From: Bradyrhizobium sp. BRP22
GTDB lineage: Bacteria > Pseudomonadota > Alphaproteobacteria > Rhizobiales > Xanthobacteraceae
Direction of reading: 5' to 3'
Length of the DNA: 64,000 nt
Assembly: GCF_020194175.1 (NCBI RefSeq)
Contig: NZ_JADYVX010000007.1
Coordinates: forward strand, 62,001-126,000
The position numbers and the translations under genes were made by a program. The notes beneath the pieces are model-generated. The model searched no databases. It was not told the origin of the DNA and saw only the letters and a program-made list of their open reading frames with translations. Shown piece after piece: positions 26,299-34,678 of this stretch. Position 1 is the first letter of the stretch. Each line of letters begins with the position of its first letter.

Positions 26299-27657
26299 TT
26301 ACCGCACTCCCTCCGGCCCCATGACCAAATCCGGCAGCCACGTCGAGATCCCCGGGAAGAAGCACAACAGCAGCACCGCCAGCATCATCAAGAGCACGAA
26401 GGGCAGCGTGCCCCAGATCACCTCGCTCAAGGGGATATCGGGCGCGACGTTGCGGATGACGAAGATGTTGAGGCCCACCGGCGGATGGATCAGGCCCATC
26501 TCCATTACGATGGTCATCACCACGCCGAACCAGATGATGTCGAAATTGGCAGCACGGAGCGGCGGCAGGATGATCGGCGCGGTCATCAGGATGATCGAGA
26601 CCGGCGGCAGGAAGAAGCCGAGCACGACGACCATCAGCAGGATCGCCACCAGCAGCTCCCAGCGCGGCAGGTGCATGGCGACGATCGACTCCGCGGCCGA
26701 TTGCGAGATGTGCAGATAGCTCATCACGTAGGAATAGAGCAGCGACATGCCGATGATCATCATCAGCATGGTCGACTCGCGGATGGTCGATTTCAGGATC
26801 GGCTCGAGGTCGCTCGGTGTCCAGACGCTGTAGATCACCGCGATCAGCGCCAGCGCCAACAGTCCGCCGAGGCCGGCAGTCTCCGACGGCGTCGCATAGC
26901 CGCCATAGAGCGCGATCATCACGCCGGTCAGGAGCAGCACGAACGGCAGCACCCGGGGCAGCGCGTTGAAGCGATCGGCCATCGTGAACTCGTCGCGCTG
27001 CAGGATCGCAGAGGCGGCGCCGGTCGCGTCATAGGCGGCGCGGGCGGCCGCATACTCTTTACGGAAACGATACATGGCGTAGACGCCGAACAGCGTCACC
27101 AGCAACAGGCCCGGTCCGATGCCGGCGAGGAACAGCCGCCCCAGCGACTTTTCCGCCGCCACCGCGAACAGGATCATGGTGATCGAGGGCGGCAGCAGGA
27201 TGCCCAGCGTGCCGCCGGCGGCGATGATGCCTGCGGCAAAGCCGCCGGAATAGCCGCGCTTGCGCATTTCGGGGATGCCGGCCGAACCGATTGCCGAGCA
27301 GGTCGCGGGTGACGAGCCCGCCATCGCAGCAAACAGCGCGCAGGCGAACACGTTGGCGACGCCGAGCCCGCCGGGCACGCGGTGCAGCCACGCGTGCAGG
27401 GCCGAATAGAGATCCTGGCCCGCGCGCGACTTGCCGATCGCCGCGCCCTTGAGGATGAACAGCGGGATCGACAGCAGCGTGATCGAAGCCATCTCCTCGT
27501 AGACGTTCTGCGTCACCGTATCGAGCGAGGCCGTCGGCATATAGATGGCCATGAACACGACCGCGACCGCGCCCAGGGCAAATGCAATGGGCATGCCCGA
27601 GAACATCGCAAACAGGGTGGCAAGCCCGTAACTGATGCCGATACCAAGCACACTCAT
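26299..27657 (-). CDS. TRAP transporter large permease (DctM type)
   Basis: A 452-residue inner-membrane protein with about twelve hydrophobic segments, the ion-coupled channel of a TRAP transporter. Visible family blocks are FSGMPIAFALGAVAV, IPLFILKGAAIGKSRAGQDLY, ACALFAAMAGSSPATCSAIGSAGIPEM, GGTLGILLPPSITMI and IHPPVGLNIFVIRN. Its ATG at 27657 overlaps the small-permease stop by 4 bases. It is the third gene of the operon. The substrate cannot be read from this subunit. Confidence 0.93.
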   Translation of the reverse strand: MSVLGIGISYGLATLFAMFSGMPIAFALGAVAVVFMAIYMPTASLDTVTQNVYEEMASITLLSIPLFILKGAAIGKSRAGQDLYSALHAWLHRVPGGLGVANVFACALFAAMAGSSPATCSAIGSAGIPEMRKRGYSGGFAAGIIAAGGTLGILLPPSITMILFAVAAEKSLGRLFLAGIGPGLLLVTLFGVYAMYRFRKEYAAARAAYDATGAASAILQRDEFTMADRFNALPRVLPFVLLLTGVMIALYGGYATPSETAGLGGLLALALIAVIYSVWTPSDLEPILKSTIRESTMLMMIIGMSLLYSYVMSYLHISQSAAESIVAMHLPRWELLVAILLMVVVLGFFLPPVSIILMTAPIILPPLRAANFDIIWFGVVMTIVMEMGLIHPPVGLNIFVIRNVAPDIPLSEVIWGTLPFVLLMMLAVLLLCFFPGISTWLPDLVMGPEGVR

Positions 27658-28208
27658 CGGCGCGCGCCACCCATCAAGGGAATGATGATCTGCAGCACAA
27701 GCTGCAGGCAGAGCAGGGTCATGCCAAGCGCCATCAGCACGTAGGGGATTGCGAGCGGCGGCGACCACATCGAGTTCGAGACCTGGCCGTCGACATAGGC
27801 CTCATGCGCCAATGTCCAGGACTTCCAGGCGAAGAAGGCGCAGAAGGCCAGGCTCGCGACATCCACCAGCCACAGCCTGACGCGATTGGCGAGCGGCGAC
27901 ATCAGCCCGACAAAGGCCTCGATGCTGACATGGCCGCGCTGGCCCTGCACATAGGCTGCCGTCATGAAGGTCGCGCCGACCAGCAGGAACACCGCGGCCT
28001 CGTCCTGCCAGTAGTTCGGGCTGTGGAAGAGGGCGCGGCCGAGCACGCTGTAGCTCAGGATCACGCAGGCCGCGATCAGCGCGATCGACGCGAACACGAC
28101 GATGATGTTGTTGCAGATGGCAAGCCCGCGCGACAGCCCCGCCACGAGCGCATTGCCCGTGACGGCGATCTGGCCTTCGGCTTGATCCGTGACCGGACCA
28201 TGCATCAT
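27654..28208 (-). CDS. TRAP transporter small permease (DctQ type)
   Basis: A 184-residue protein with four membrane segments, including NIIVVFASIALIAACVILSYSVLGRALF, YWQDEAAVFLLVGATFMTAAYVQ and LWLVDVASLAFCAFFAWKSW. The RGHVSIEAF motif after segment two is typical of DctQ proteins. The start ATG at 28208 overlaps the stop of the binding-protein gene (28205-28208), a tight ATGA junction. The first ATG of an ATGATG pair was chosen. Confidence 0.92.
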   Translation of the reverse strand: MMHGPVTDQAEGQIAVTGNALVAGLSRGLAICNNIIVVFASIALIAACVILSYSVLGRALFHSPNYWQDEAAVFLLVGATFMTAAYVQGQRGHVSIEAFVGLMSPLANRVRLWLVDVASLAFCAFFAWKSWTLAHEAYVDGQVSNSMWSPPLAIPYVLMALGMTLLCLQLVLQIIIPLMGGARR

Positions 28209-29227
28209 GCGGCAACGTCGCTTGCGAGCTTGAGCAGGTTGGCTGCTGTCGCGGTCTTGGCGCCATAGTCCTTCCAGGCGGTATCGCGCGCAATGTCGCG
28301 CCACTTGTTGACGGTGGCTGCATCGAGGGCGGCGACCTTGGCGCCGGCCTTCTCGTAGACCTTGGCGACCTCGACATCGTCGGCCTGCGCGCCCTGCTTG
28401 CCGAAGGCCTCGAGCTCGGCGCCGACGGCAAGGATGACGTCCTGCTGGTTCTTCGGCAGCTTGTCGAAGATCGCCTTCGACATCATCAACGGCTCCAGCA
28501 TGAACCAGTAGGAGGTGCCGGCGCCGGAGGTCAGCGATTTCGCGACTTCCTCCAGGCGGAACGAGATCAGGCTGGTGGAGGAGGTGATGCCGGCCTCGCA
28601 GGCGCCGGTCTGCATCGCCGCATAGAGCTCGTTGGAGGGCACCGACAGCACGGCTGCGCCGGCCGTCTGCAGCACCATGTCCATCTCGCGCGAGCCGCCG
28701 CGCACCTTCATGCCCTTGGCGTCCTCAGGCGCCACGATCGGCTTGGAGCGGCTGGCGACGCCGCCGGCCTGCCAGACCCAGGTCAGGAGGATGATGCCCT
28801 TGTCGGCCAGGAAGTCCGACAGCGCCTTGCCGATCGGCTCCTTCTTCCAGCGCAGCCCCTGATCGTAGGTCGTGACCAGGCCCGGCATCAGGCCGATATT
28901 GGTCTCCGGCAATTCGCCGCCGGCATAGGGCATCGGGTAGAGGCTAATGTCGAGCGCGCCCTTGCGCATGGCGGAGAACTGCGCGTTGGTCTTGATCAGC
29001 GAGGAGTTTGGATAGACTTCGGCCGATATCTCGCCGCCCGAGCGCTTTGCCACTTCGGCGGCGAACATCCGGCACAGCCGGTCGCGGAAATCGCCCTTGT
29101 CGATGGTACCGCCGGGGAATTGGTGCGAGATTTTCAGCGTGGTCGCCGCATGGGCGGTGCCGATGCCGAAGCGCAGGGCCGCGGGCGCGGCAAGCGCGGA
29201 GGCGAGGACGTGGCGGCGAGTGAGCAT
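28205..29227 (-). CDS. TRAP transporter substrate-binding protein (DctP type)
   Basis: A 340-residue periplasmic solute-binding protein. It has an RR-containing signal peptide (MLTRRHVLASALAAPAALRF, cleavage near AHAA). The mature domain has LKISHQFPGGTIDKGDF, GALDISLYPMPYA, GMKVRGGSREMDMVLQTAGA and SVPSNELYAAMQTGACEAG. The conserved Arg in VRGGSRE commonly binds a carboxylate of the ligand, so an organic acid is likely. The position next to leucine genes hints at a branched or CoA-linked acid, but this is inference. It is the first gene of the operon. Confidence 0.93.
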   Translation of the reverse strand: MLTRRHVLASALAAPAALRFGIGTAHAATTLKISHQFPGGTIDKGDFRDRLCRMFAAEVAKRSGGEISAEVYPNSSLIKTNAQFSAMRKGALDISLYPMPYAGGELPETNIGLMPGLVTTYDQGLRWKKEPIGKALSDFLADKGIILLTWVWQAGGVASRSKPIVAPEDAKGMKVRGGSREMDMVLQTAGAAVLSVPSNELYAAMQTGACEAGITSSTSLISFRLEEVAKSLTSGAGTSYWFMLEPLMMSKAIFDKLPKNQQDVILAVGAELEAFGKQGAQADDVEVAKVYEKAGAKVAALDAATVNKWRDIARDTAWKDYGAKTATAANLLKLASDVAA

Positions 29228-29531
29228 AGAGTTTCTCCCGTTGGCAGGCTGTTCTTGATTGGGGATAGAGCGGAGCTTTGAGGGCCGTATTTAGACGAAC
29301 TTTGCCAGAATTTTCTCTAGTCTGATAGTTCGATACGGCTCGATAGATTGTCGCCAAAGCGTGACGGCGGAGCCGGCATTGCTGCGCCGCACAGAGCGGC
29401 CGCGCCGCCTGATTTTCAGGCAGTCCCGGCCTTCAAGACTTTGTGAAAAGGTAACAATGGCCCTTCCGGCTGCGTCGATGGGAGAGCGGCAGACGTCGCT
29501 TCATGATCAACCCTCAGCAAGGATGACCACC
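29228..29531. other. Divergent intergenic region
   Basis: This gap separates the TRAP operon from the MXKDX gene and must hold both promoters. I see CGAACT (about 29298) facing AGTTCG (about 29331), a weak 6-bp inverted repeat, and nothing stronger. No gene is evident. Confidence 0.4.
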
Positions 29532-29777
29532 ATGACCTCCTCGACCCGCATCGGCCTCGGCGTCTCCGCCGCTCTCGTCGCCCTTAGCATCGCGCTCGCG
29601 CCCGCGGCCTTTGCCCAGGACAAGATGGGCAAAGACGACGCCATGAAGAAAGACACGATGTCCAAGGACGCCATGTCCAAGGACTCCATGTCGAAGCATG
29701 ACGGCATGAAGAAGAGCGACGGGATGATGAAGAAGGATGATGCGATGAAGAAAGACGACGGCATGAAGAAGAACTGA
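29532..29777 (+). CDS. Exported pentapeptide MXKDX-repeat protein
   Basis: An 81-residue protein with a signal peptide (LGVSAALVALSIALAPAAFAQ). The mature part is a near-perfect run of five-residue units of type M-x-K-D/K-x (MGKDD, MKKDT, MSKDA, MSKDS, MKKDD). This is the known MXKDX family (TIGR02953 by memory), of unknown function. It is very rich in Lys, Asp and Met; Met may bind copper, which is inference. The ATG at 29532 has AAGG about 9 bases upstream; an ATG at 29523 is also in frame. Confidence 0.9.
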   Translation: MTSSTRIGLGVSAALVALSIALAPAAFAQDKMGKDDAMKKDTMSKDAMSKDSMSKHDGMKKSDGMMKKDDAMKKDDGMKKN

Positions 29778-29830
29778 TCGCCGTCTCGTCTTCGCCTCGC
29801 CCGGCTTGCGGGGCGCACACCGCGCCGGGT

Positions 29831-29924
29831 TGCGTAGCCCAGGTGAAGCGCAACGTAACCCGGGACCGCACGCAACGCCTAGATGCGAGAATCCCGGGTT
29901 GCGCTACGCTCGACCCGGGTTACC
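29831..29924. repeat. CCCGGGTT-type dispersed palindromic repeat
   Basis: GTAGCCCAGGTGAAGCGCAACGTAACCCGGG is followed by GGGTTGCGCTACGCTCGACCCGGGTTAC, giving partial inverted symmetry. A related element with the same GTAGCCCGGGTGGAGCG...AACCCGGG core lies at 46834-46903. It lies between the MXKDX gene and the convergent DUF6481 gene. Confidence 0.8.
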
Positions 29925-29970
29925 AGCGCGCCGCTTCACTCCGCATGCGGCGGTGAGAGGCGGAAACGCG

Positions 29971-30327
29971 TCACCTCTTTTTCTTGCCGCGCTCCTTGCG
30001 GGCGGCGTAGCGCGCGTCGCGTTTGGCCTTCTGTTCGGCCTCGAGCGAGGCCTGACGCGCGGCTTCCTCTTCCTTCTCGCGCGCGATTCTTGCCGCTTCT
30101 GCCGCGGCGGCCTCTTCCTCGAGGCGCTTCTGCTCGGCCCTGGCGGCTTCGCGCGCCAGCCTGGCCTGCTCGCGGCCGGCCGCAATGGCCGCACGCTCGG
30201 CGGCGCGCGCCTGCACCGCCGGATCATCGGGCCCGGGGCGGGAACGGAATTTTTCCAGAATGTTCTGCCGGGCCTGCTGCGCCGCCTTCTGGCGGTCGGA
30301 AAAGTTCGGTTCCTTGAAGCCGCTCAT
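29971..30327 (-). CDS. DUF6481 small helical protein
   Basis: A 118-residue cytoplasmic protein made mostly of one long Ala/Glu/Arg/Lys helix (residues 38-105), likely a coiled coil. The N-terminus MSGFKEPNFSDRQKAAQQARQ is the conserved family start, and the C-terminus is basic (ARKERGKKKR). Full length for the family. No function is known. The start ATG at 30327 is internal to a longer frame and matches the family N-terminus. Confidence 0.85.
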   Translation of the reverse strand: MSGFKEPNFSDRQKAAQQARQNILEKFRSRPGPDDPAVQARAAERAAIAAGREQARLAREAARAEQKRLEEEAAAAEAARIAREKEEEAARQASLEAEQKAKRDARYAARKERGKKKR

Positions 30328-30528
30328 CGAGAGCCTTGTTATTTCACTGCTGGTTGGAGGAATGACGAAAATCGGGTTTCGCGCAGCACATAAGTGAAGC
30401 CACGGCAAAATGCCAGCGTCCAATTGGCATGCCAAACAGGGTTGGCTTGGTGCACGGCAGACGTGATCCGGTGATTGCCGCCAACAATCCGGCAATCTGT
30501 CTCGAACGCGCCTAAAATTCTAGCCGAG

Positions 30529-30789
30529 CTAGCGGTTGTCGCGTTGCCTGGGGGTTCCCAGCAGTCTGGCGACCGTCTGCGCCGTCGCGGCGACGCGATC
30601 GGAGGTCCGCTGCGCTTCAAGCTTGTCCCGGGCTTTCTCGCGGATCAGAAGGTCGATCAATTCGAGCCGCTTGCCCTCGTCGACTGCTTCCGCCAGCAAT
30701 CTCTTGTAGCGATGATACTCGTAGCCGGTTTCTTGTTGGCCCATATCTTGTTGGCCCATGTCTTGTTGGCCCATGTCTTGTTGGCCCAT
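30529..30789 (-). CDS. Small helical protein with an N-terminal MGQQD repeat
   Basis: An 86-residue protein starting with four copies of a five-residue unit (MGQQD three times, then MGQQE), followed by TGYEYHRYKRLLAEAVDEGKRLELIDLLIREKARDKLEAQ, a predicted helical hairpin. Each unit supplies an in-frame ATG (30789, 30774, 30759, 30744). The first has GGAG about 6 bases upstream, so it is probably the start. The repeat is encoded by a 15-bp tandem array (see separate entry). I do not recognise the function. Confidence 0.68.
   Translation of the reverse strand: MGQQDMGQQDMGQQDMGQQETGYEYHRYKRLLAEAVDEGKRLELIDLLIREKARDKLEAQRTSDRVAATAQTVARLLGTPRQRDNR
30730..30789 (-). repeat. 15-bp coding tandem repeat, four copies
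   Basis: Units of TCTTGTTGGCCCATn-type sequence (plus strand) occupy 30730-30744, 30745-30759, 30760-30774 and 30775-30789. The copies are almost identical, and each encodes one MGQQD unit. Because 15 is a multiple of three, gain or loss of copies keeps the frame. Confidence 0.92.
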
Positions 30790-30988
30790 GGCACGCTCCG
30801 CACACGCGCTTTCTGAAAGGCGCGCAGTCTTGAGCAGCGCGCGGACGGGTGCAACGGATTTGCGATACTTATGCCCAGGCTTTCGAAATTTTATCCGGCA
30901 CCTGTTGCAGATGTGATCACATGCGCGCTTGCGAAGCAGCTACTGCAACCATGATCTCTTGCGTGACTGCTGTGGAACCGAGACGACC

Positions 30989-31165
30989 ATGACCGATCCC
31001 AAGGAAGGCGGCAGTCGTCGCGGCGCGATCGCCGGCCTTGTGATCGCGGCCGCGATGCTGGCAGCCGGCTTGTGGCTGGCGCGCGAGCTGACTGCGGCGA
31101 GCAAGATGCAGGACTGCCTGATGTCGGGGCGGACCAACTGCAACGTGATCCAGCCGGCGCAGTAG
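30989..31165 (+). CDS. Small single-span membrane protein with two cysteines
   Basis: A 58-residue protein, MTDPKEGGSRRG, then one membrane helix (AIAGLVIAAAMLAAGLWLA) and a short external tail with Cys pair DCLMSGRTNC. Basic residues before the helix predict N-in, tail in the periplasm, where the two Cys could form a disulfide. A second protein of the same design follows at 31270. Start ATG at 30989 is preferred over 30929, which lacks a ribosome binding site. Confidence 0.7.
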   Translation: MTDPKEGGSRRGAIAGLVIAAAMLAAGLWLARELTAASKMQDCLMSGRTNCNVIQPAQ

Positions 31166-31269
31166 GCCGCGGGGCCAGCGCTAAAACGCCGCGGGCAATT
31201 GTGATGCCGATCACAGGGGGTGGGGCAGCCCGGCCTTATGCTCCGGGCATACTGAACAGGAACGATTGC

Positions 31270-31503
31270 ATGATTCACCAAATCTATAGTCGCAAGGGAT
31301 TTGCGCTGCTGGCCATCATCGTCGTGATCGGCTTTGCCGTGGCGCTGTTTTCAGCCGGCGGCCTCTTTCAGGAGACGGTGGCGAGCGCGTCGCTTGGCCC
31401 GGGATGGCAGTGCAGCCGCATCGCCTTTGTCATGACGACATGCACCAAAGATGCGAGGCCGGAGCGCGCGCGCGTGCAGGCGGAACAGAGATCTCGCGGC
31501 TAA
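31270..31503 (+). CDS. Small single-span membrane protein with two cysteines
   Basis: A 77-residue protein: short basic N-terminus (MIHQIYSRKG), one hydrophobic segment (FALLAIIVVIGFAVALFSAGG), and a tail with WQCSRIAFVMTTC. Topology and the Cys pair mirror the upstream 58-residue protein, so the two may be divergent paralogues. AGGAA lies about 8 bases before the ATG. The C-terminal 20 residues are Arg/Glu-rich. No function is recognised. Confidence 0.62.
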   Translation: MIHQIYSRKGFALLAIIVVIGFAVALFSAGGLFQETVASASLGPGWQCSRIAFVMTTCTKDARPERARVQAEQRSRG

Positions 31504-31655
31504 TCCGGAGTGTGACCGCGGCAACATGACCGCAGGTACGGCTGCTGTACGCTGGGAAACGCGCGGACGCTCCGCGTTGGCGCGAGGCGGCCTTTCGTGG
31601 TCTAATGCCGCGCATTGCACGACTGCCTGGCGTTCGAGACTATTGGAGTTTTCAG

Positions 31656-32024
31656 ATGAAAAAGCTTTCCAGCCTTGCCGCGGCCGCCGCGGCGCTCATG
31701 TTGATGTCGTATTCGAGTGACGCACTGGCCCAGACCACCCCGGCGACCGGAACTGACACCACCAATAGTGCGCCGGCAGCGAGCACGGCGCCGCCTGCCG
31801 AGACCGCGACGCCCGCCGCCACGACAGCGCCAGCCGCCGCTCAGCCGGACGCCAATTCATCCACCACCGAGAAAGCTGCGCCCAAGAAGAAAAAGACAGC
31901 GGCAAAGAAACGGACGCGGCAGCAGGAGATCGAGCACTCGATCGACACCGGGACCGTGCCGGCCCGCTATCGCAGCTCGGTGCCGAAGCAGTACCAGCAA
32001 TACATCCCGTTCGCCAAGCAGTGA
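31656..32024 (+). CDS. Exported Ala/Thr/Pro-rich protein with basic C-terminal segment
   Basis: A 122-residue protein with a signal peptide (MKKLSSLAAAAAALMLMSYSSDALAQ). A disordered Thr/Ala/Pro linker follows (about residues 27-72), and then the basic stretch KKKKTAAKKRTRQQEIEHSIDTGTVPARYRSSVPKQYQQYIPFAKQ. The last 40 residues resemble the C-terminal region of several Bradyrhizobium secreted proteins. GGAG lies upstream of the ATG at 31656. Function unknown; a peptidoglycan- or DNA-associated role is possible from the charge. Confidence 0.78.
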   Translation: MKKLSSLAAAAAALMLMSYSSDALAQTTPATGTDTTNSAPAASTAPPAETATPAATTAPAAAQPDANSSTTEKAAPKKKKTAAKKRTRQQEIEHSIDTGTVPARYRSSVPKQYQQYIPFAKQ

Positions 32025-32184
32025 CCCGTGCCTCACGGGGCGGCCGACCATAATCGGCCGTTCATGGCCGTGGTCGTACGGACTTGCCCGTTATTGTTTC
32101 CTGCCGTCCAACTGCACTGCGTGGGGCATCCGACCTCGTGATTGATTGCCACGCATTCATTCTTCGCTCGATTGGTCATTTCCA

Positions 32185-33306
32185 ATGTCGCATCACCTGC
32201 TGAAGGCCATCGACGCCATCTACCAATGCGCAGCGGAACCATCGCACTGGCCGGCGGCGCTGCAGATCATTGCCGATTGCTTCGACGATGTCGGCGCTAT
32301 CCTGCTCTATGGCCGGGATGACGGAAGTTTTGGCGCCATCCAGTCCGCTTCGCTCGATGCGATCGCCGAAGAATACATGCGCGAGTGGACGTTTCGAGAT
32401 ATCCGCGCCATCCGCGCGCGCGAGCGCGGCTATTTCTTCAATCGCGACGTCGTGACGGACCGTGACGTCGTCTCCGAAGAGGACGTCGCGACCGACCCCT
32501 TCTATTCCGTGCTGCTTCGGAAGCACGGCCTGAGGTATTTCGCCGCCGCAACGGTCTCGCCGGATGCGAAGATCGAGGTGGCGATGAGCATCCAGCGCGC
32601 GAGCGGCAAGCCGGCCTATAGTGACGCCGAACTCGATCTCGTCGCGCAACTCGGCCGCCACGTCGAGCGGTCGCTCCGTCTCGGTATCCGCCTGATGGAC
32701 TCGGAACTGAGCAAGCTTGGCCTCGGCGCCGCGCTGGCGAAGTTGGGAACCGGGGTCTTTGTGCTGGATTCGGTCGGCCGCGTGATCTTCTCCAACCCGA
32801 AGGCGGAATCGCTGTTGGGCGACGGTCTTGAGATTGTGGAGGAGAAGCTGACCGCGGGAGCGTTGGCGCTGAATTCGCCGGCCTCTGCGGCGATGAAGCG
32901 CCTCGCGGCGTATCGTGCCGAGGATCTCCTGGCCGGCGAAAAGCCGATCATCGTGCACCGGCGGACGTCGGGCCGGCCGCTTGCGCTCTATGTCCTGCCG
33001 GTCTCGATGGCAGCCAACAGCATCAACGAGTTCTTGACCCAGGCCAGGCTGCTCATCCTGGTCGTCGACCCCGACAATAACAGCCCACCCGATCCGTCGC
33101 TGATCCGCGATGTGCTCGGCCTGACCCTGGGCGAGGCGAGGGTGACGGCGCTGGTCGGAACCGGCCAGTCGCCGCGCGACGCCGCCGACAAGCTCGGCAT
33201 CACCGAGGAGAGCGCCCGGACCATCCTCAAGCGCGTGTTCTCGAAAGTGGGCGTGTCCCGGCAGGGCGAACTCGCGGCACTGCTGGCGCGGCTCGTGCTC
33301 AGATAG
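32185..33306 (+). CDS. LuxR-type transcriptional regulator
   Basis: A 373-residue regulator. The C-terminal HTH (about residues 308-373) is LuxR/GerE-like: LTLGEARVTALVGTGQSPRDAADKLGITEESARTILKRVFSKVGVSRQGELAALL. The N-terminal half has a GAF/PAS-like sensor (MDSELSKLGLGAALAKLGTGVFVLDSVGRVIFSNPKAESLL is a PAS-type block at about 175-212). It has no receiver or autoinducer-binding signature. Several Bradyrhizobium paralogues share this build. Targets are unknown. ATG at 32185 is preferred over 32146 because homology begins at MSHHLLKAIDAIYQC. Confidence 0.9.
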   Translation: MSHHLLKAIDAIYQCAAEPSHWPAALQIIADCFDDVGAILLYGRDDGSFGAIQSASLDAIAEEYMREWTFRDIRAIRARERGYFFNRDVVTDRDVVSEEDVATDPFYSVLLRKHGLRYFAAATVSPDAKIEVAMSIQRASGKPAYSDAELDLVAQLGRHVERSLRLGIRLMDSELSKLGLGAALAKLGTGVFVLDSVGRVIFSNPKAESLLGDGLEIVEEKLTAGALALNSPASAAMKRLAAYRAEDLLAGEKPIIVHRRTSGRPLALYVLPVSMAANSINEFLTQARLLILVVDPDNNSPPDPSLIRDVLGLTLGEARVTALVGTGQSPRDAADKLGITEESARTILKRVFSKVGVSRQGELAALLARLVLR

Positions 33307-33634
33307 TTCGGTTGCCCGGTGCCAACGCAAGGCGTGGCAGATCGGCCATATCGTCCTCGAATTCCAGAGAAATCAGCCGACAGTTCCCATTTGGGAATGT
33401 CGCCGCACCCTGCAACCGGTGAAGAGATCAGGCCGAGTGACCGTCGGGAAAGCGAGCGGTATCCAATGCCTCGCTCTCCGACGATCGCAACCAGACCGGC
33501 TTTGACGCGCCCGGGTTTTGCTCGGGGCGTGGTTGGCGGGGCCAAACCACGCGGCGGCATTGATCTTCGCCGCTCGCGTCAGCTCCGCCCCGAGTTGAAG
33601 TCTTTGCTCCAAGTGGCCGGGACAACAACGAATT
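33307..33634. other. 328-base gap after the LuxR gene
   Basis: No convincing gene is visible; the long frames are Arg/Pro-rich shadows. TTCCCATTTGGGAA (33384-33397) is a perfect 6-bp dyad of unknown role. Confidence 0.45.
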
Positions 33635-33775
33635 TCACCGGCAGGACATTCCGGCTTCCATCTCGCCCCAGAAGCCGCACTGCGTGGCCGGCCTTGCGTG
33701 CAGTTCGTTTCGGAGAACGAGCAGGCTCGCCCCCACCAGAAGGGCGGCCGAGAGCGTGACAATCAGTTTTCGCAT
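33635..33775 (-). CDS. 46-residue exported peptide
   Basis: MRKLIVTLSAALLVGASLLVLRNELHA is a signal peptide or membrane anchor. The mature tail RPATQCGFWGEMEAGMSCR has two Cys. It is shorter than most called genes, but the signal peptide profile and a GGAA site before the ATG at 33775 support it. Longer frames to 33880 lack a start site. Function unknown. Confidence 0.5.
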   Translation of the reverse strand: MRKLIVTLSAALLVGASLLVLRNELHARPATQCGFWGEMEAGMSCR

Positions 33776-33938
33776 CGAGTTCCAGTGAATCATGGACGGG
33801 AATCTGCCAGCGGCCTTAAGGCATGCCGGCGGCACCAGCAAGGCGCCATGCGCAAACCTGCCCGTCTTCTCGGGCCGCACATGAGCGTGGCGTTTCCGCC
33901 TTTCCTCCTAACGGAGGCGCTCTGGAGCAGGCTGTCGA

Positions 33939-34208
33939 CTACGCGGCGGTCGGGGCGAGTTGGCCCAAACGTTCCTTCAGCGCCCGGATGGTCGACTTCA
34001 AATTGTCCCGGCGCGTCGAAAGTGTTCGGGCCAGCAGCGGATACCGAGGATCCGCAGCGTCGCAGATTCCTCCGGCGGCTTCCTCGGTCGCGATATCGCA
34101 ATCCAGGATCCGGACGGACCTTTGCAGATCCTCGAGCAACGTCTGGATGACGAGGACGTCACGTATCACGGTGATGCTGGAATTCCCAATCTGAGACGCG
34201 GCACCCAT
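33939..34208 (-). CDS. Small helical hypothetical protein
   Basis: An 89-residue protein starting MGAASQIGNSSITVIRDVLVIQTLLEDLQRSVRILDCDIATEE. It is predominantly alpha-helical with no membrane segment. GGGAG lies about 8 bases upstream of the ATG at 34208; an in-frame ATG at 34214 is too close to it. Its composition is like other short Bradyrhizobium hypotheticals. No function is recognised. Confidence 0.65.
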   Translation of the reverse strand: MGAASQIGNSSITVIRDVLVIQTLLEDLQRSVRILDCDIATEEAAGGICDAADPRYPLLARTLSTRRDNLKSTIRALKERLGQLAPTAA

Positions 34209-34597
34209 CGACATTGCTCCCGCTTGATCCAACTCGGCGCAGCCCCGTCGGGGACTGCAGTGTCGGACAGCGATTAGCAAGACCTTTGCCAAATTCGGAA
34301 ACTGCGGATTAACCATGCCGGCGCCAGTGGCAGCGAGCCGGACCTTCCGCTGCGGAGCCTTGCGGCGAGGATAGCCGACCGGGCACGCCACTCACCAAAC
34401 GGCCCCAGGTGCGCTGGGGCCGCCAACCTTGGAGGTTTTCCTCCGGCCGGTGGGGGTAGGGGGCGTTCGACCGGAGGCCTGGATTCGACGCAGGCCGAGC
34501 GGCTTGGTTCCTCGGCGTTGGCAGCGCCGGTTCTGTCGGTCCCCAAACGCACAAGAGGCCGGGCTTGGCCGGGCTCTCGCTTGGTATCTTGAGAGGA
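34209..34597. other. 389-base gap with two hairpins
   Basis: GGCCCCAG-GTGCG-CTGGGGCC (34401-34421) is a perfect 8-bp hairpin. GGAGG-TTTT-CCTCC (34431-34444) follows. No convincing gene is seen; the frames here are Pro/Arg-rich shadows. The 34440-34570 stretch is G-rich and may be degenerate repeat DNA. Confidence 0.45.
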
Positions 34598-34678
34598 TCA
34601 GTACTTTGCGACCACCGGCGTAGTGCCCCAGCCGAATCGATATTCGATGCCTGCCTTGATGGTGTGAATGTCGGCGCC
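34598..34678 (-). pseudogene. C-terminal tail of an outer-membrane beta-barrel protein
   Basis: The last 25 residues before the stop read DIHTIKAGIEYRFGWGTTPVVAKY-like sequence, the typical closing strand of Bradyrhizobium Omp25/Omp31-type barrels (alternating residues, aromatic ending, VVAKY). The frame extends upstream to 34858, but that part (residues 1-62) has no beta-barrel character. The gene body has therefore been lost by deletion or replaced. It is a relic, not an intact porin. Confidence 0.5.

Noticed and set aside
34309..34554. Minus-strand Pro/Arg-rich frame
   Set aside because: Composition and lack of start signal mark it as a by-product of G-rich hairpin DNA.
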